This document shows, in pieces, positions 7,496 through 14,514 of a stretch of 21,969 nt of DNA. The stretch is from contig NZ_CALLWC010000072.1 in assembly GCF_938015785.1 (NCBI RefSeq), positions 1-21,969 on the forward strand, written 5' to 3'. The notes under the pieces are model-generated. The model was not told the origin of the DNA and searched no databases. It saw only the letters and a program-made list of their open reading frames with translations. The stretch is from an uncultured Campylobacter sp. (GTDB taxonomy: Bacteria; Campylobacterota; Campylobacteria; Campylobacterales; Campylobacteraceae). The translations under genes were made by a program, and so were the position numbers. Within the stretch, counting starts at the first letter, position 1. Every line of letters starts with the position of its first letter.

Positions 7496-9745
7496 TTAAA
7501 ATTTCACCTCCGCAGAGAGCATAAAGCTTCTGCTCTCGCCCAGCGTTACGCCGTTTGCCGAGCCTAGTACGCTAGTTACGTTAAGTCCGCCCGCGCCGTC
7601 GGCGCTCGCAGGATACATTCCCGCCCAGTATTTTTTGTTAAATACGTTATTTACGTTGAAGCGTAGCGTAGTCTTATCGCCCAAAAGGTGCTCGCTCGTA
7701 TATCTCATGCCAAGATCGGTAACGAAAAAGCTAGGAGTGCGCTGAGTGTTTAGATCGTCCAGATACATCTTGCCGGTGTAGTGAAAATTTGTACTGATCG
7801 CGAGCTTATCGGTGCCCGGGATTACGTAATCAAACATCAAATTTGCGTTTAGTTTAGGGATGCCGTTTGCGACCTTGCGATTAGCGCCCGCGATGCTTAC
7901 GTTATGCATCTTTGGATCAATATAGGTAAAGCCGCCCAGCACGCTTAAATTTTGCGTAATTCGTCCGCCGCTCATAAACTCAAATCCGCGGTTGCGCTGC
8001 TCGCCGTTTATGCCATAAAGCCCCGTAGAGCTATTTAGATATGCGATAGGTCTGCGAATATCGAAATACGCCACGCTAAAATCGATCATATCGGCTACGC
8101 GGATCTTAGCGCCGATCTCATGCTGCTTGGAGCGATACGGCGACGTAGAGACGACCTCGCCGTTATGCGGACCGCTATTATAAACATAGGTAGAGCCCTG
8201 TTGCAAGCTATCTGCGTAGGTGTAGTAGATGCTGGCATCCTCTACGGGATGAAAGATCAAGCTGCCCGCCCAGCTATAGCCCGAATCACTATAGGCTTTA
8301 ACAAGTCTTTTTTGGCGGGTATTGTAGGATTCCTGCCTCATCCACGCCTTAGATGCGCTCAACATCATGTCAAATTTATCATTTATCGTGATATCATCTA
8401 GCATCGAGACGTTATACATATCCAAAACCGCATAGTGATACAGCCCGCTTCCGCGTCTAGCACCGGTGTAATTTAGAATTTTAGGATCGTAGATATTGCC
8501 TATAGTAGGTGAAGTGTAGTTGGTGCTCGCGATCTTATATCTATCCTGCGTCCAGTGATAGCCATTGGTCTGCACGCTAAAATCATGCTCGATATCGCCC
8601 GTGTTAAACTGAGTATTGGCCTTGAGATAGCCGCTTGGCAGGTCGAATCTATATGCCGCCGTAGCACCGCCGCTGTGTCTGGTTTGATAATCGCCCGGCT
8701 TTGTATATTGCGGATGTGTGCTAGGCAAGATATAATTTACAACGCCATGAGTATCACGATCGGCGCGCTGAAACTGAAAGCCGCCCTCTAAATACCATTT
8801 ATCGGTAGGCGTAAATTTAAATTTCGCGCTTGCGGTAGTGGTTTTTAGATGCATACCTCCAAAGCTCTGCCCAAGACCGCGCCTTGAGGAATCAACCGCT
8901 TTTGGAAGCACCATTCCATCAACGATCTTACCGTCTCGCACGCCAAGAGCAAACTGCCCCGCAAAGCCTTTAGTATTGTGCTCGTAATAACTAGCCGCGG
9001 TTTCGAACGTTAGATCGCCCGTCGGATAAAATTCCATCGTGACGCTGGCTAAGCGACGCTGTAAATTTGAGCCTTTCGGTTGTCTGTCGCCGTTTGATCC
9101 GTAAAATACCGTGCGGTAGCCGAATTTTTCAAATTTATCGGATAGATCAAGACCAAGACCTAGGTTGCTTCGCGACATATAATCGCTCCAGATGATGTAT
9201 TGATCTTTTACCGGGCGCTTGCGCGTGTAGCTGAAAATCCCGACCGGATTTTGCGCGCCGTAGAGCGAGCCTGCGACGCCGTTTTGCACCTGAAAGCTCT
9301 CAAACATCGCCATCGGAATCGCCGTCGTCGAAATCGTATAAAAGCCGTCCCAGAAGCTGTTGCCTACGACGCTGCCCTCAAAGCCGCGCGTCTGCGGGCG
9401 TCCGACCGTAGCACCGCCGCGCATCTGAATCTGTGCAGACGGGAAGTATTTAACCGCCTCCTCGTAGCCGGTGACGCCTTGGTGGTTCATGATCTCCTTA
9501 CTGATCGTGTTGATCTGATAGGGAAGATCCAAAGCGCGCTTGCCCGCAAGCAGACCATGCTGCACGTTTTTGCTCAAAAAGCCCTCGTCGATACCGCTCT
9601 CGCTGATATTATCGCCGACGGAATTTACCTCGATTACGCCCATATTCTGCGACTTTTCAGGCGCAGAATTACCGTCACTTTGCGCTGCAGCCAAACTACC
9701 GCATAGTAGGCACATACATGCCGCTAATGAAATTTTAAATTTCAT
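7496..9745 (-). CDS. TonB-dependent siderophore-type outer membrane receptor
   Basis: Outer-membrane TonB-dependent transporter, 749 residues from the chosen start. A signal peptide (MKFKISLAACMCLLCGSLAAA, cut before QSDG) is followed by a plug domain. Plug hallmarks of ferric-siderophore receptors are seen: ALDLPYQINTISKEIM, TRGFEGSVVGNSFWDGFY and SLYGAQNPVGIFSYTRKRP. The rest is a 22-strand barrel pattern of alternating aromatic strands ending in EVKF, with the terminal Phe typical of outer-membrane barrels. VIEVNSV just after the signal may serve as TonB box. The substrate cannot be read from sequence, and no ABC transporter or exbB/tonB lies nearby. The start at 9745 has AAGGA 6 bases upstream and gives a clean signal peptide. 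ATG 9763 (adds MERRKT) has its own AAGGG and remains possible; a start at 9808 would put a long tail ahead of the signal and is unlikely. Confidence 0.92.
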   Translation of the reverse strand: MKFKISLAACMCLLCGSLAAAQSDGNSAPEKSQNMGVIEVNSVGDNISESGIDEGFLSKNVQHGLLAGKRALDLPYQINTISKEIMNHQGVTGYEEAVKYFPSAQIQMRGGATVGRPQTRGFEGSVVGNSFWDGFYTISTTAIPMAMFESFQVQNGVAGSLYGAQNPVGIFSYTRKRPVKDQYIIWSDYMSRSNLGLGLDLSDKFEKFGYRTVFYGSNGDRQPKGSNLQRRLASVTMEFYPTGDLTFETAASYYEHNTKGFAGQFALGVRDGKIVDGMVLPKAVDSSRRGLGQSFGGMHLKTTTASAKFKFTPTDKWYLEGGFQFQRADRDTHGVVNYILPSTHPQYTKPGDYQTRHSGGATAAYRFDLPSGYLKANTQFNTGDIEHDFSVQTNGYHWTQDRYKIASTNYTSPTIGNIYDPKILNYTGARRGSGLYHYAVLDMYNVSMLDDITINDKFDMMLSASKAWMRQESYNTRQKRLVKAYSDSGYSWAGSLIFHPVEDASIYYTYADSLQQGSTYVYNSGPHNGEVVSTSPYRSKQHEIGAKIRVADMIDFSVAYFDIRRPIAYLNSSTGLYGINGEQRNRGFEFMSGGRITQNLSVLGGFTYIDPKMHNVSIAGANRKVANGIPKLNANLMFDYVIPGTDKLAISTNFHYTGKMYLDDLNTQRTPSFFVTDLGMRYTSEHLLGDKTTLRFNVNNVFNKKYWAGMYPASADGAGGLNVTSVLGSANGVTLGESRSFMLSAEVKF

Positions 9746-9822
9746 CGTTTTCCTTCGTTCCATTATTTTCCCTTCGTTATGGATATATTTAATATTATTT
9801 TTTAGCATATTAGAAAAACTTT

Positions 9823-9859
9823 CCTAAATTTAGGCTAAATTCGAGATATAAATTTATAT
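9823..9859. promoter_or_regulatory. Two palindromes in the divergent receptor/yihY promoter region
   Basis: The 226-base region between the receptor start (9745) and the yihY-like gene (9972) holds two perfect palindromes: CCTAAATTTAGG (9823-9834) and ATATAAATTTATAT (9846-9859), 11 bases apart. Such sites between divergent promoters are natural operator candidates, and an iron regulator such as Fur would be expected for a siderophore receptor. Neither matches the classical Fur box well, and AT bias makes the second one cheap by chance. Confidence 0.35.
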
Positions 9860-9971
9860 ATTTGTAGTCGCATTTTTTAGCTTTAAATTTCATAGACGAT
9901 ATACCGCGATACAAAAGAAAAATTGCGCAAATTTATATGAAATTCTAAAATTTTAATGTAAAATCGCCCGT

Positions 9972-10805
9972 ATGAAAAAACTAATACTGGCGCTTATGCA
10001 AGTGCAAAACCGACTTAAAAATTTCTTCCGCCTCTACGATACCGAGCTCATGCACCATGCATCAAGCCTTAGCTTTCACACGATTCTGGCGCTACTGCCG
10101 GTGCTGATGGTCTCGCTTAGCGTCTTTATGCAGCTACCAAGCTTCAAAGGCTACTACGATAAGATTATGGGCTTTATCTTTTCAAACTTCCTGCCTGCAA
10201 ATCAAGCGAGCATGGCACACTATATCGAGGAATTTATGGCAAACGGGCTAAGCCTTGGCGTAACGGGCTTTTGCGCAGTGTTAGTTACGTCGGTGCTGTT
10301 TTTCGGAGATTTTGAAGCGATTATCGCGCGCATTTCGCATTCGCCCGAGCGAAGCTTTTTTAAGAGCCTAAGCACCTACTGGACGCTGATGACACTCGCT
10401 CCTGTGGGACTTGGAGCGTCGTTTTATATCAGCGGCGAGCTCCAGGAGCTACTAAATAAAACCGAGTTTACGAGCTGGATAAATTTGCTTAAAATTCTAC
10501 CCTACTTAATCGTTTGGGGGATCTTTGCGATTACTTATGCTACGGCGATCAACCGCGAGATCCGCGCAAAAGCGGTGCTTGCCTCATCGCTCGTAGCATC
10601 GATTTTATGGTGGCTTTCAAGACTAGTTTTTGCGCAATACGTCTTTTATAACAAAACCTATCTTAGCATCTACGGCTCGTTTTCGGTCGCGCTATTTTTC
10701 TTTCTGTGGATCTACATAAGCTGGATTTTCTACCTATACGGCGTGAAATTCTGCGTATTTTTGGACGCTAAATTTAAAAGAGGTGGCGAGCTACAAAGCG
10801 CCTGA
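9972..10805 (+). CDS. YihY/BrkB family inner-membrane protein
   Basis: Integral inner-membrane protein of the YihY/virulence factor BrkB family, 277 residues, a complete family length. Six hydrophobic segments lie at about 33-53, 93-112, 133-154, 171-193, 200-220 and 236-262. Family hallmarks are LMHHASSLSFHTILALLPVL near the first helix (the A..LSF....LLP pattern) and YLSIYGSFSVALFFFLWIYISW near the last (the YG...A...FLW.Y.SW pattern). The old name RNase BN for this family was a mistaken assignment; the true function is not established. The start ATG has no strong ribosome binding site. It stands alone, diverging from the TonB receptor. Confidence 0.9.
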   Translation: MKKLILALMQVQNRLKNFFRLYDTELMHHASSLSFHTILALLPVLMVSLSVFMQLPSFKGYYDKIMGFIFSNFLPANQASMAHYIEEFMANGLSLGVTGFCAVLVTSVLFFGDFEAIIARISHSPERSFFKSLSTYWTLMTLAPVGLGASFYISGELQELLNKTEFTSWINLLKILPYLIVWGIFAITYATAINREIRAKAVLASSLVASILWWLSRLVFAQYVFYNKTYLSIYGSFSVALFFFLWIYISWIFYLYGVKFCVFLDAKFKRGGELQSA

Positions 10806-10812
10806 ATTTCTG

Positions 10813-10829
10813 CGCAAAGCTGCGTTTTT
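10813..10829 (+). terminator. Weak hairpin with T5 after the yihY-like gene
   Basis: A short stem CGCA/TGCG with a 4-base loop is followed directly by TTTTT, 7 bases after the yihY-like stop. The stem is only 4 pairs, so it is a weak terminator candidate, supported mainly by its position. Confidence 0.3.
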
Positions 10830-11017
10830 CTATGCTTTTTGGATTAAAGCGCGTTTTCTGCATGGGCTAGAAATTTAAATCGAAATTTTAAAATTCTATC
10901 GAAAACGGGCGGGAAGTTTGTCTTTGAATAATCGGCATATGCATAGAAATATAATTTTAAAAATTTATGAGGTACGGCAAGGCTAAAATTTTAATCCCTC
11001 GCAAAGCGCTGTTAAGG

Positions 11018-11037
11018 TAAAATCATGCGCGATTTTA
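11018..11037 (+). promoter_or_regulatory. Hairpin just ahead of the ribosome binding site of the 208-residue gene
   Basis: TAAAATC (11018-11024) and GATTTTA (11031-11037) form a perfect 7-base inverted repeat around ATGCGC, ending a few bases before the AAGGA site of the gene at 11053. It could be an operator or an mRNA leader hairpin, or chance in AT-rich DNA. Confidence 0.25.
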
Positions 11038-11052
11038 AAGAAGGAAAATATT

Positions 11053-11679
11053 ATGAAAGACCGCGACAAAGAGCCGATAATCATAGAAAACGACTACTTT
11101 TTTAGGCTTACTATATCAAATAAAATAACGGGCGTGCTTATATTCTTGTTTTTTGTCTTACTAAATTTGACGCCGGAATTAGATCCTTATAAAGAAATAA
11201 TGCGAAAAGCCGCATTAGTGATGGGGATTTTCGGAATTTTATTTAGTATTTTTTGGGAGATAAAAATAGCCTATCAAGAATTTTACAATAAGTTTTTTAC
11301 AAAATTTTATGATGATAAAATTTCATTCGACCATATAGACGAACATATGAAATTTAAAACCGAAATTTTGCAAAAAGACGATCTCGTATCGGTAACTTGG
11401 GCGTTGATACCATACAATGAAGAAGGGGCTGGCTTATGGATGAAAGATATCAAAAATAAAAGTGACAAAATAATAGCGTATTTGACAAGCCCATTATACT
11501 TTTTAATCACCATGTTGCGCCATTTCATTTTCTTGGCGCTCAATGGATTTAAATTTAAAAAGTATATATTGTATAGGTTTAAATCGGGCATTATTGCAGT
11601 GCCGAATAATAAATTGCTAAGCGACAAAGACGTTAAATTTGAGCTCTCGTCTTTGTTCGGTCTGTATACGAGTGATTAA
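11053..11679 (+). CDS. Uncharacterised membrane protein, 208 residues
   Basis: Not recognised. The protein starts MKDRDKEP and has clear membrane segments at about 24-40 (ITGVLIFLFFVLLNL) and 53-71 (AALVMGIFGILFSIFWEIK), with a third hydrophobic stretch at 145-165 that may be amphipathic. The middle part (72-140) is charged and contains DDKISFDHIDEHMKFKTEIL, then VTWALIPYNEEGAGLW; this arrangement vaguely recalls YcxB-like or bacterial PH-like proteins with two N-terminal helices. I do not claim that. A strong AAGGA site lies upstream of ATG. The base composition is clearly AT-richer than in the flanking conserved genes. It is followed after 33 bases by the 161-residue gene on the same strand, so the two probably form an operon. 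Confidence 0.7.
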   Translation: MKDRDKEPIIIENDYFFRLTISNKITGVLIFLFFVLLNLTPELDPYKEIMRKAALVMGIFGILFSIFWEIKIAYQEFYNKFFTKFYDDKISFDHIDEHMKFKTEILQKDDLVSVTWALIPYNEEGAGLWMKDIKNKSDKIIAYLTSPLYFLITMLRHFIFLALNGFKFKKYILYRFKSGIIAVPNNKLLSDKDVKFELSSLFGLYTSD

Positions 11680-11712
11680 ATTTAAATTATAGAATTTCTC
11701 AAGGAGGGCTAG

Positions 11713-12198
11713 ATGGCGTTTGTAGCAGAATATATTTCGAAAGAGGACTTGAAGAAATATGATATTTTAAGCAATATGAACGAGCTACTGATGAAACACA
11801 ATTACACATACCCAATCCAGGATAATGATACCGATTGGATGAATTGGGTTATCGATAGGCAAAGAGATGCTTGGTTTATTCATGTATGTTTGGCATCTAT
11901 GCCGGATCCGCGAGATGGATTTACGGGTGAGGATATTTGGTTGCTTCACTATAAAGGTAGAGATATTGAGCTTGATATAAGGCGAATTTATGACGAGACT
12001 ACAAGTAAAATGCTCGTGGATAATCCGTTTTTTATCAAATATAAGCTAGAAAGTATAAATTCCAGCACTTACGGAATTTCATTGGATGAGCTTTATAAAA
12101 TTTTAAAAGAAGCTCTGGCGGAATACGGCAATCGCGGTATTAGAGGTAGAGAAAATTTGCCAAAAGAACATGAAGTCGTAACTTTTTTGCACGATTAA
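11713..12198 (+). CDS. Conserved hypothetical protein, 161 residues, immunity-like
   Basis: Function unknown. It is soluble, with no signal or membrane segment. Pattern elements that I remember from a recurring family of small uncharacterised bacterial proteins are seen in order: EYISKEDLKKYD near the N-terminus, WVIDRQRDAWFI (45-56), a WLLHYKGRDIELDI strand pair (about 77-90), and ILKEALAEYGNRGIRG...EVVTF at the C-terminus. Stand-alone proteins of this size and make-up are common as immunity proteins of contact-dependent or polymorphic toxins, but no toxin gene is in the window, so that role is only a suggestion. A perfect AAGGAGG (11701-11707) lies 5 bases before ATG. AT-richer than its surroundings, it follows the 208-residue membrane protein gene by 33 bases. 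Confidence 0.75.
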   Translation: MAFVAEYISKEDLKKYDILSNMNELLMKHNYTYPIQDNDTDWMNWVIDRQRDAWFIHVCLASMPDPRDGFTGEDIWLLHYKGRDIELDIRRIYDETTSKMLVDNPFFIKYKLESINSSTYGISLDELYKILKEALAEYGNRGIRGRENLPKEHEVVTFLHD

Positions 12199-12273
12199 AA
12201 TTCAAAGGACCGATGAGCTGCGTCAAAATACCTCTGATATTTCACTATCCAAAATTTAATATTTTCTACTGCG

Positions 12274-12510
12274 CTATAAAACGCTCCACTCTTTTTTATA
12301 TTCATTTATTATCTCATCGGGCGTTCTTTCTCCCTTATCGACCTTGATAAGATCGATTATATCTTGCTCGTTTGCAAACATACCCTCTATCGCGTGGTTG
12401 CAGATGATAGATCTGTTTTGCTCGTATTGTTCTACGCTCAGCTCGTCTTTATATTTTTCAAGTATAGCCGAACTCTTTTCTAAACTATAAACTTTCGGAT
12501 ATTTTTGCAT
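12274..12510 (-). CDS. VbhA-like antitoxin (Fic inhibitor), no adjacent Fic toxin
   Basis: A small acidic helical protein of 78 residues. From residue 33 it aligns without gaps to the Bartonella VbhA antitoxin as I remember it: RSIICNHAIEGMF opposite RNALASQRLEGLE, then VDKGERTPDEIINE opposite VVVGELETSDVIKD. VbhA-type antitoxins block Fic AMP-transferases with an inhibitory helix carrying (S/T)xxxE(G/N); here the motif reads NHAIEG, so the inhibitory glutamate (E42) and the glycine are kept but the Ser/Thr is Asn (N38). The GER(T)xDEIIxxY tail is also typical of the family. Start ATG has AGGGGA about 6 bases upstream. A vbhA gene normally precedes its fic toxin in an operon; here the space downstream leads into a convergent gene, and no HPFx(D/E)GNG motif is present in the window. 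Confidence 0.65.
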   Translation of the reverse strand: MQKYPKVYSLEKSSAILEKYKDELSVEQYEQNRSIICNHAIEGMFANEQDIIDLIKVDKGERTPDEIINEYKKEWSVL

Positions 12511-12747
12511 GCTTTATCCCCTAGCAATATAAAATTTTATCAGCTGCGGCGTCCTATTAAAAAACAAAGCTCAAGCAGGCAGGCGCACTTTTCTGCTACG
12601 AATAGCTTGCAAGTAGTTCGCACTTCGCCGCAGCTAAAGCAGATAACTATTAGATGACGGGAAATTTTACCGCAAGTAACTCACAAATAAATTTAACAAA
12701 ACCCTTATCAAGCAAAAAACGAAGGAAAAGCCGTCAAATAAAACTTG

Positions 12748-13503
12748 CTACTCCCTTACGATGAAAGCTCCAGTAAACTTGCCATTATGCGCGAAATCTC
12801 TCGCCTCATCCTCACTCTTAAATCCACTTAAAAAGACGCGATAAATCGGCGCGCCATCTATGCTAAATTCTTTGATGATCGCAGGATATCCCGCCGTGCC
12901 GTGGTAATCGCGCTGATAAATTTGTGCGCCGCTTCTGTTTCTAAACGCACCGATTTGCACCATAAAATTTCCGCCGACAATGGTTGCTTTCGGCGAGCCT
13001 TTGGCGATAGTATGCCCATAAAAGCCCACTACTTCGAGTTTTACCGGCGCCGTACCTTTGGCAAATACGCCTACTAAATTAGCAGCTGTTTTGCTAAGAT
13101 CGATGATGCGACCATCCACGAATGGACCGCGATCGTTGATGCGCACGGTTGCGGTAGCGCCGGTGTCGCGATTCGTGACCTTTACCATAGTATTCATTGG
13201 ATAGGTTTTGTGCGCGGCGGTCATGCCGTTCATATCGTAAATTTCGCCGTTTGAGGTGTATTTGCCATGAAAATTCGGCCCATACCAGCTGGCGATGCCG
13301 ATCTGAGTATCGCCGACGCTTACTTGCTCGGGGTAGTAGGTTTTGCCGTTAATTTTATAAGGGCGCATGGTGGCGGGAGAGTTTTTGCCGATCTTGCCCG
13401 CACCGCCCGCAGACGATCTAGACGACGGTGCGGAGCGAAACGAACAACCGGCAAGAATCAGCGCAAAAAGCGCACTAAAAAGAGCGATTTTCTGGTACGA
13501 CAC
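12748..13503 (-). CDS. rlpA: RlpA septal lytic transglycosylase lipoprotein
   Basis: Lipoprotein peptidoglycan enzyme cutting denuded glycan strands at the septum. The signal ends in a lipobox LAGC with the lipidated Cys at 20. The double-psi beta-barrel domain spans about 67-160 (GIASWYGPNFHGKYTSNGE ... MTAAHKTYPMNT ... VRINDRGPFVDGRIIDLS). Active-site candidates by family alignment are E87, H98 and D124. A SPOR domain for binding denuded glycan fills 178-251 (FMVQIGAFRN ... YRVFLSGF), so it is the full RlpA layout. The start codon is GTG at 13503 with only a weak GGA site; the lipobox spacing fits this start well. It follows the lytic transglycosylase gene by 12 bases and is probably co-transcribed with it and tatD. 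Remembered equivalent: Cj0646. Confidence 0.9.
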   Translation of the reverse strand: MSYQKIALFSALFALILAGCSFRSAPSSRSSAGGAGKIGKNSPATMRPYKINGKTYYPEQVSVGDTQIGIASWYGPNFHGKYTSNGEIYDMNGMTAAHKTYPMNTMVKVTNRDTGATATVRINDRGPFVDGRIIDLSKTAANLVGVFAKGTAPVKLEVVGFYGHTIAKGSPKATIVGGNFMVQIGAFRNRSGAQIYQRDYHGTAGYPAIIKEFSIDGAPIYRVFLSGFKSEDEARDFAHNGKFTGAFIVRE

Positions 13504-13515
13504 CTGCGATCCGAT

Positions 13516-14514
13516 CTATTTGTTAAATTTTATATTATTTAGCGCTATTTCGTTTTTGTCTTTGAGACTAAGCTCGTTCGCCAAACCTGCTAACACACGT
13601 CCTGGCTTGCGCTGTTTCAGACGTGGTTCATACGCTTGAAACGCGCCTTGATTTACGACAAATTCTGCATATTTGCTTTGTGGGATATAAAAGAAGTACT
13701 TGCCGTTAAGCGGTGAAATTCCGTTTTTAATATGCGCGTTGTAATCCTGCATCTGTGACGGCGAAATTCCGATCTGTTTTGCAACCGCGCTTAGCTTTGT
13801 GCCCGGAGCTACGGCGATACGTTTTAGCCCCCACGGCTCACTTTCAAAAAGCAAAATTTTGCGCATATTTTCATTTTGAGCAATGTAAGCGTATTTGATA
13901 ATGCGCTTGATAAAATTCTTAGTCTCATTAGGAAGTGCGGGACTTTTTAGCAAGCGATCCAGATCGTCGCTGCCAGTAGCTGCAATCGCATTTTTAAGTT
14001 TTTGATCGCCACAATTATACGCCATTAGCGCTAAATACCACTTGCCAAAATTTTGCTTCAGATGCAAAATATACGAAAACGCAGCATCCGTAGAGGCTGC
14101 AGGATCGCGACGCTCATCCACGGCGCTATCTACTCTAAGACCGAAATTTTTCGCAGTTGCCGGCATCAGCTGCCACATACCACCTGCGCTAGCGCCCGAA
14201 GTTACGGTGTTTTTAAGATGAGATTCTACCATTGCCAAATACAATAAGAATTCCGGAGCTTCGATGTTATCGACCTCGGATTTGACTAAGTAGGCATTGT
14301 GCGACTGCGAAGTCACGATATGCTTAAACTGCTTGCGATCGCTTGCATTGATCGCACGGAATATGCCCGCGACTACGTTTTTGCTCGATTCGTTATTTTC
14401 GATGCCGAATTGATTTAAAATATAGTCGTGATTTGCGCGCATCAGACCGGGCTGGCTCGCAAACGCTTCGCCCATTAAAAGCAGGGCTAGCAGTATAAAT
14501 TTTATGGCTTTCAT
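13516..14514 (-). CDS. MltD/Slt-type lytic transglycosylase with LysM-like C-terminus
   Basis: Secreted periplasmic murein lytic transglycosylase, 332 residues. The signal peptide is about 1-19 (MKAIKFILLALLLMGEAFA). The SLT domain occupies about 85-180: the catalytic Glu is E97 in LAMVESHL, followed by ASAGGMWQLMPATAKNFGL (108-126) and ALMAYNCGD (162-170), the standard motifs of the family. A LysM-like segment around 238-283 (APGTKLSAVAKQIGISPSQ, then an Asn/Gly turn and YFFYIPQ) should bind peptidoglycan. There is no lipobox, unlike E. coli MltD. Its ATG overlaps the tatD stop (ATGA), and rlpA follows after 12 bases. Two glycan-strand cutters in one operon suggest joint septal wall remodelling. 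Remembered equivalent: Cj0645. Confidence 0.9.
   Translation of the reverse strand: MKAIKFILLALLLMGEAFASQPGLMRANHDYILNQFGIENNESSKNVVAGIFRAINASDRKQFKHIVTSQSHNAYLVKSEVDNIEAPEFLLYLAMVESHLKNTVTSGASAGGMWQLMPATAKNFGLRVDSAVDERRDPAASTDAAFSYILHLKQNFGKWYLALMAYNCGDQKLKNAIAATGSDDLDRLLKSPALPNETKNFIKRIIKYAYIAQNENMRKILLFESEPWGLKRIAVAPGTKLSAVAKQIGISPSQMQDYNAHIKNGISPLNGKYFFYIPQSKYAEFVVNQGAFQAYEPRLKQRKPGRVLAGLANELSLKDKNEIALNNIKFNK

Noticed and set aside
9200..9706. A 168-codon open frame on plus opposite the TonB receptor
   Set aside because: It lies wholly antisense to a strongly supported receptor gene, has no ribosome binding site or recognisable domain, and its Arg/Ala-rich composition is that of a shadow frame.
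9781..9800. A classical Fur box in AATAATATTAAATATA upstream of the receptor
   Set aside because: It shares AT-rich character with Fur boxes but lacks the GATAAT dyad symmetry; the match is too poor to call.
11307..11627. A 106-codon frame on minus opposite the 208-residue membrane protein
   Set aside because: The plus-strand frame has a strong ribosome binding site, full-length membrane helices and tandem spacing to the next gene; the minus frame has none of these.
11053..12198. A complete toxin-immunity pair formed by the two tandem genes
   Set aside because: Neither protein shows a toxin domain or catalytic motif that I can recognise; only the possibility of orphan immunity genes is kept.
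12511..12747. Possible Fic toxin or toxin remnant beside the VbhA-like gene
   Set aside because: No HPFx(D/E)GNG-like stretch is seen in either strand here, nor in the short gap at 12199-12273; no frame of useful length exists.
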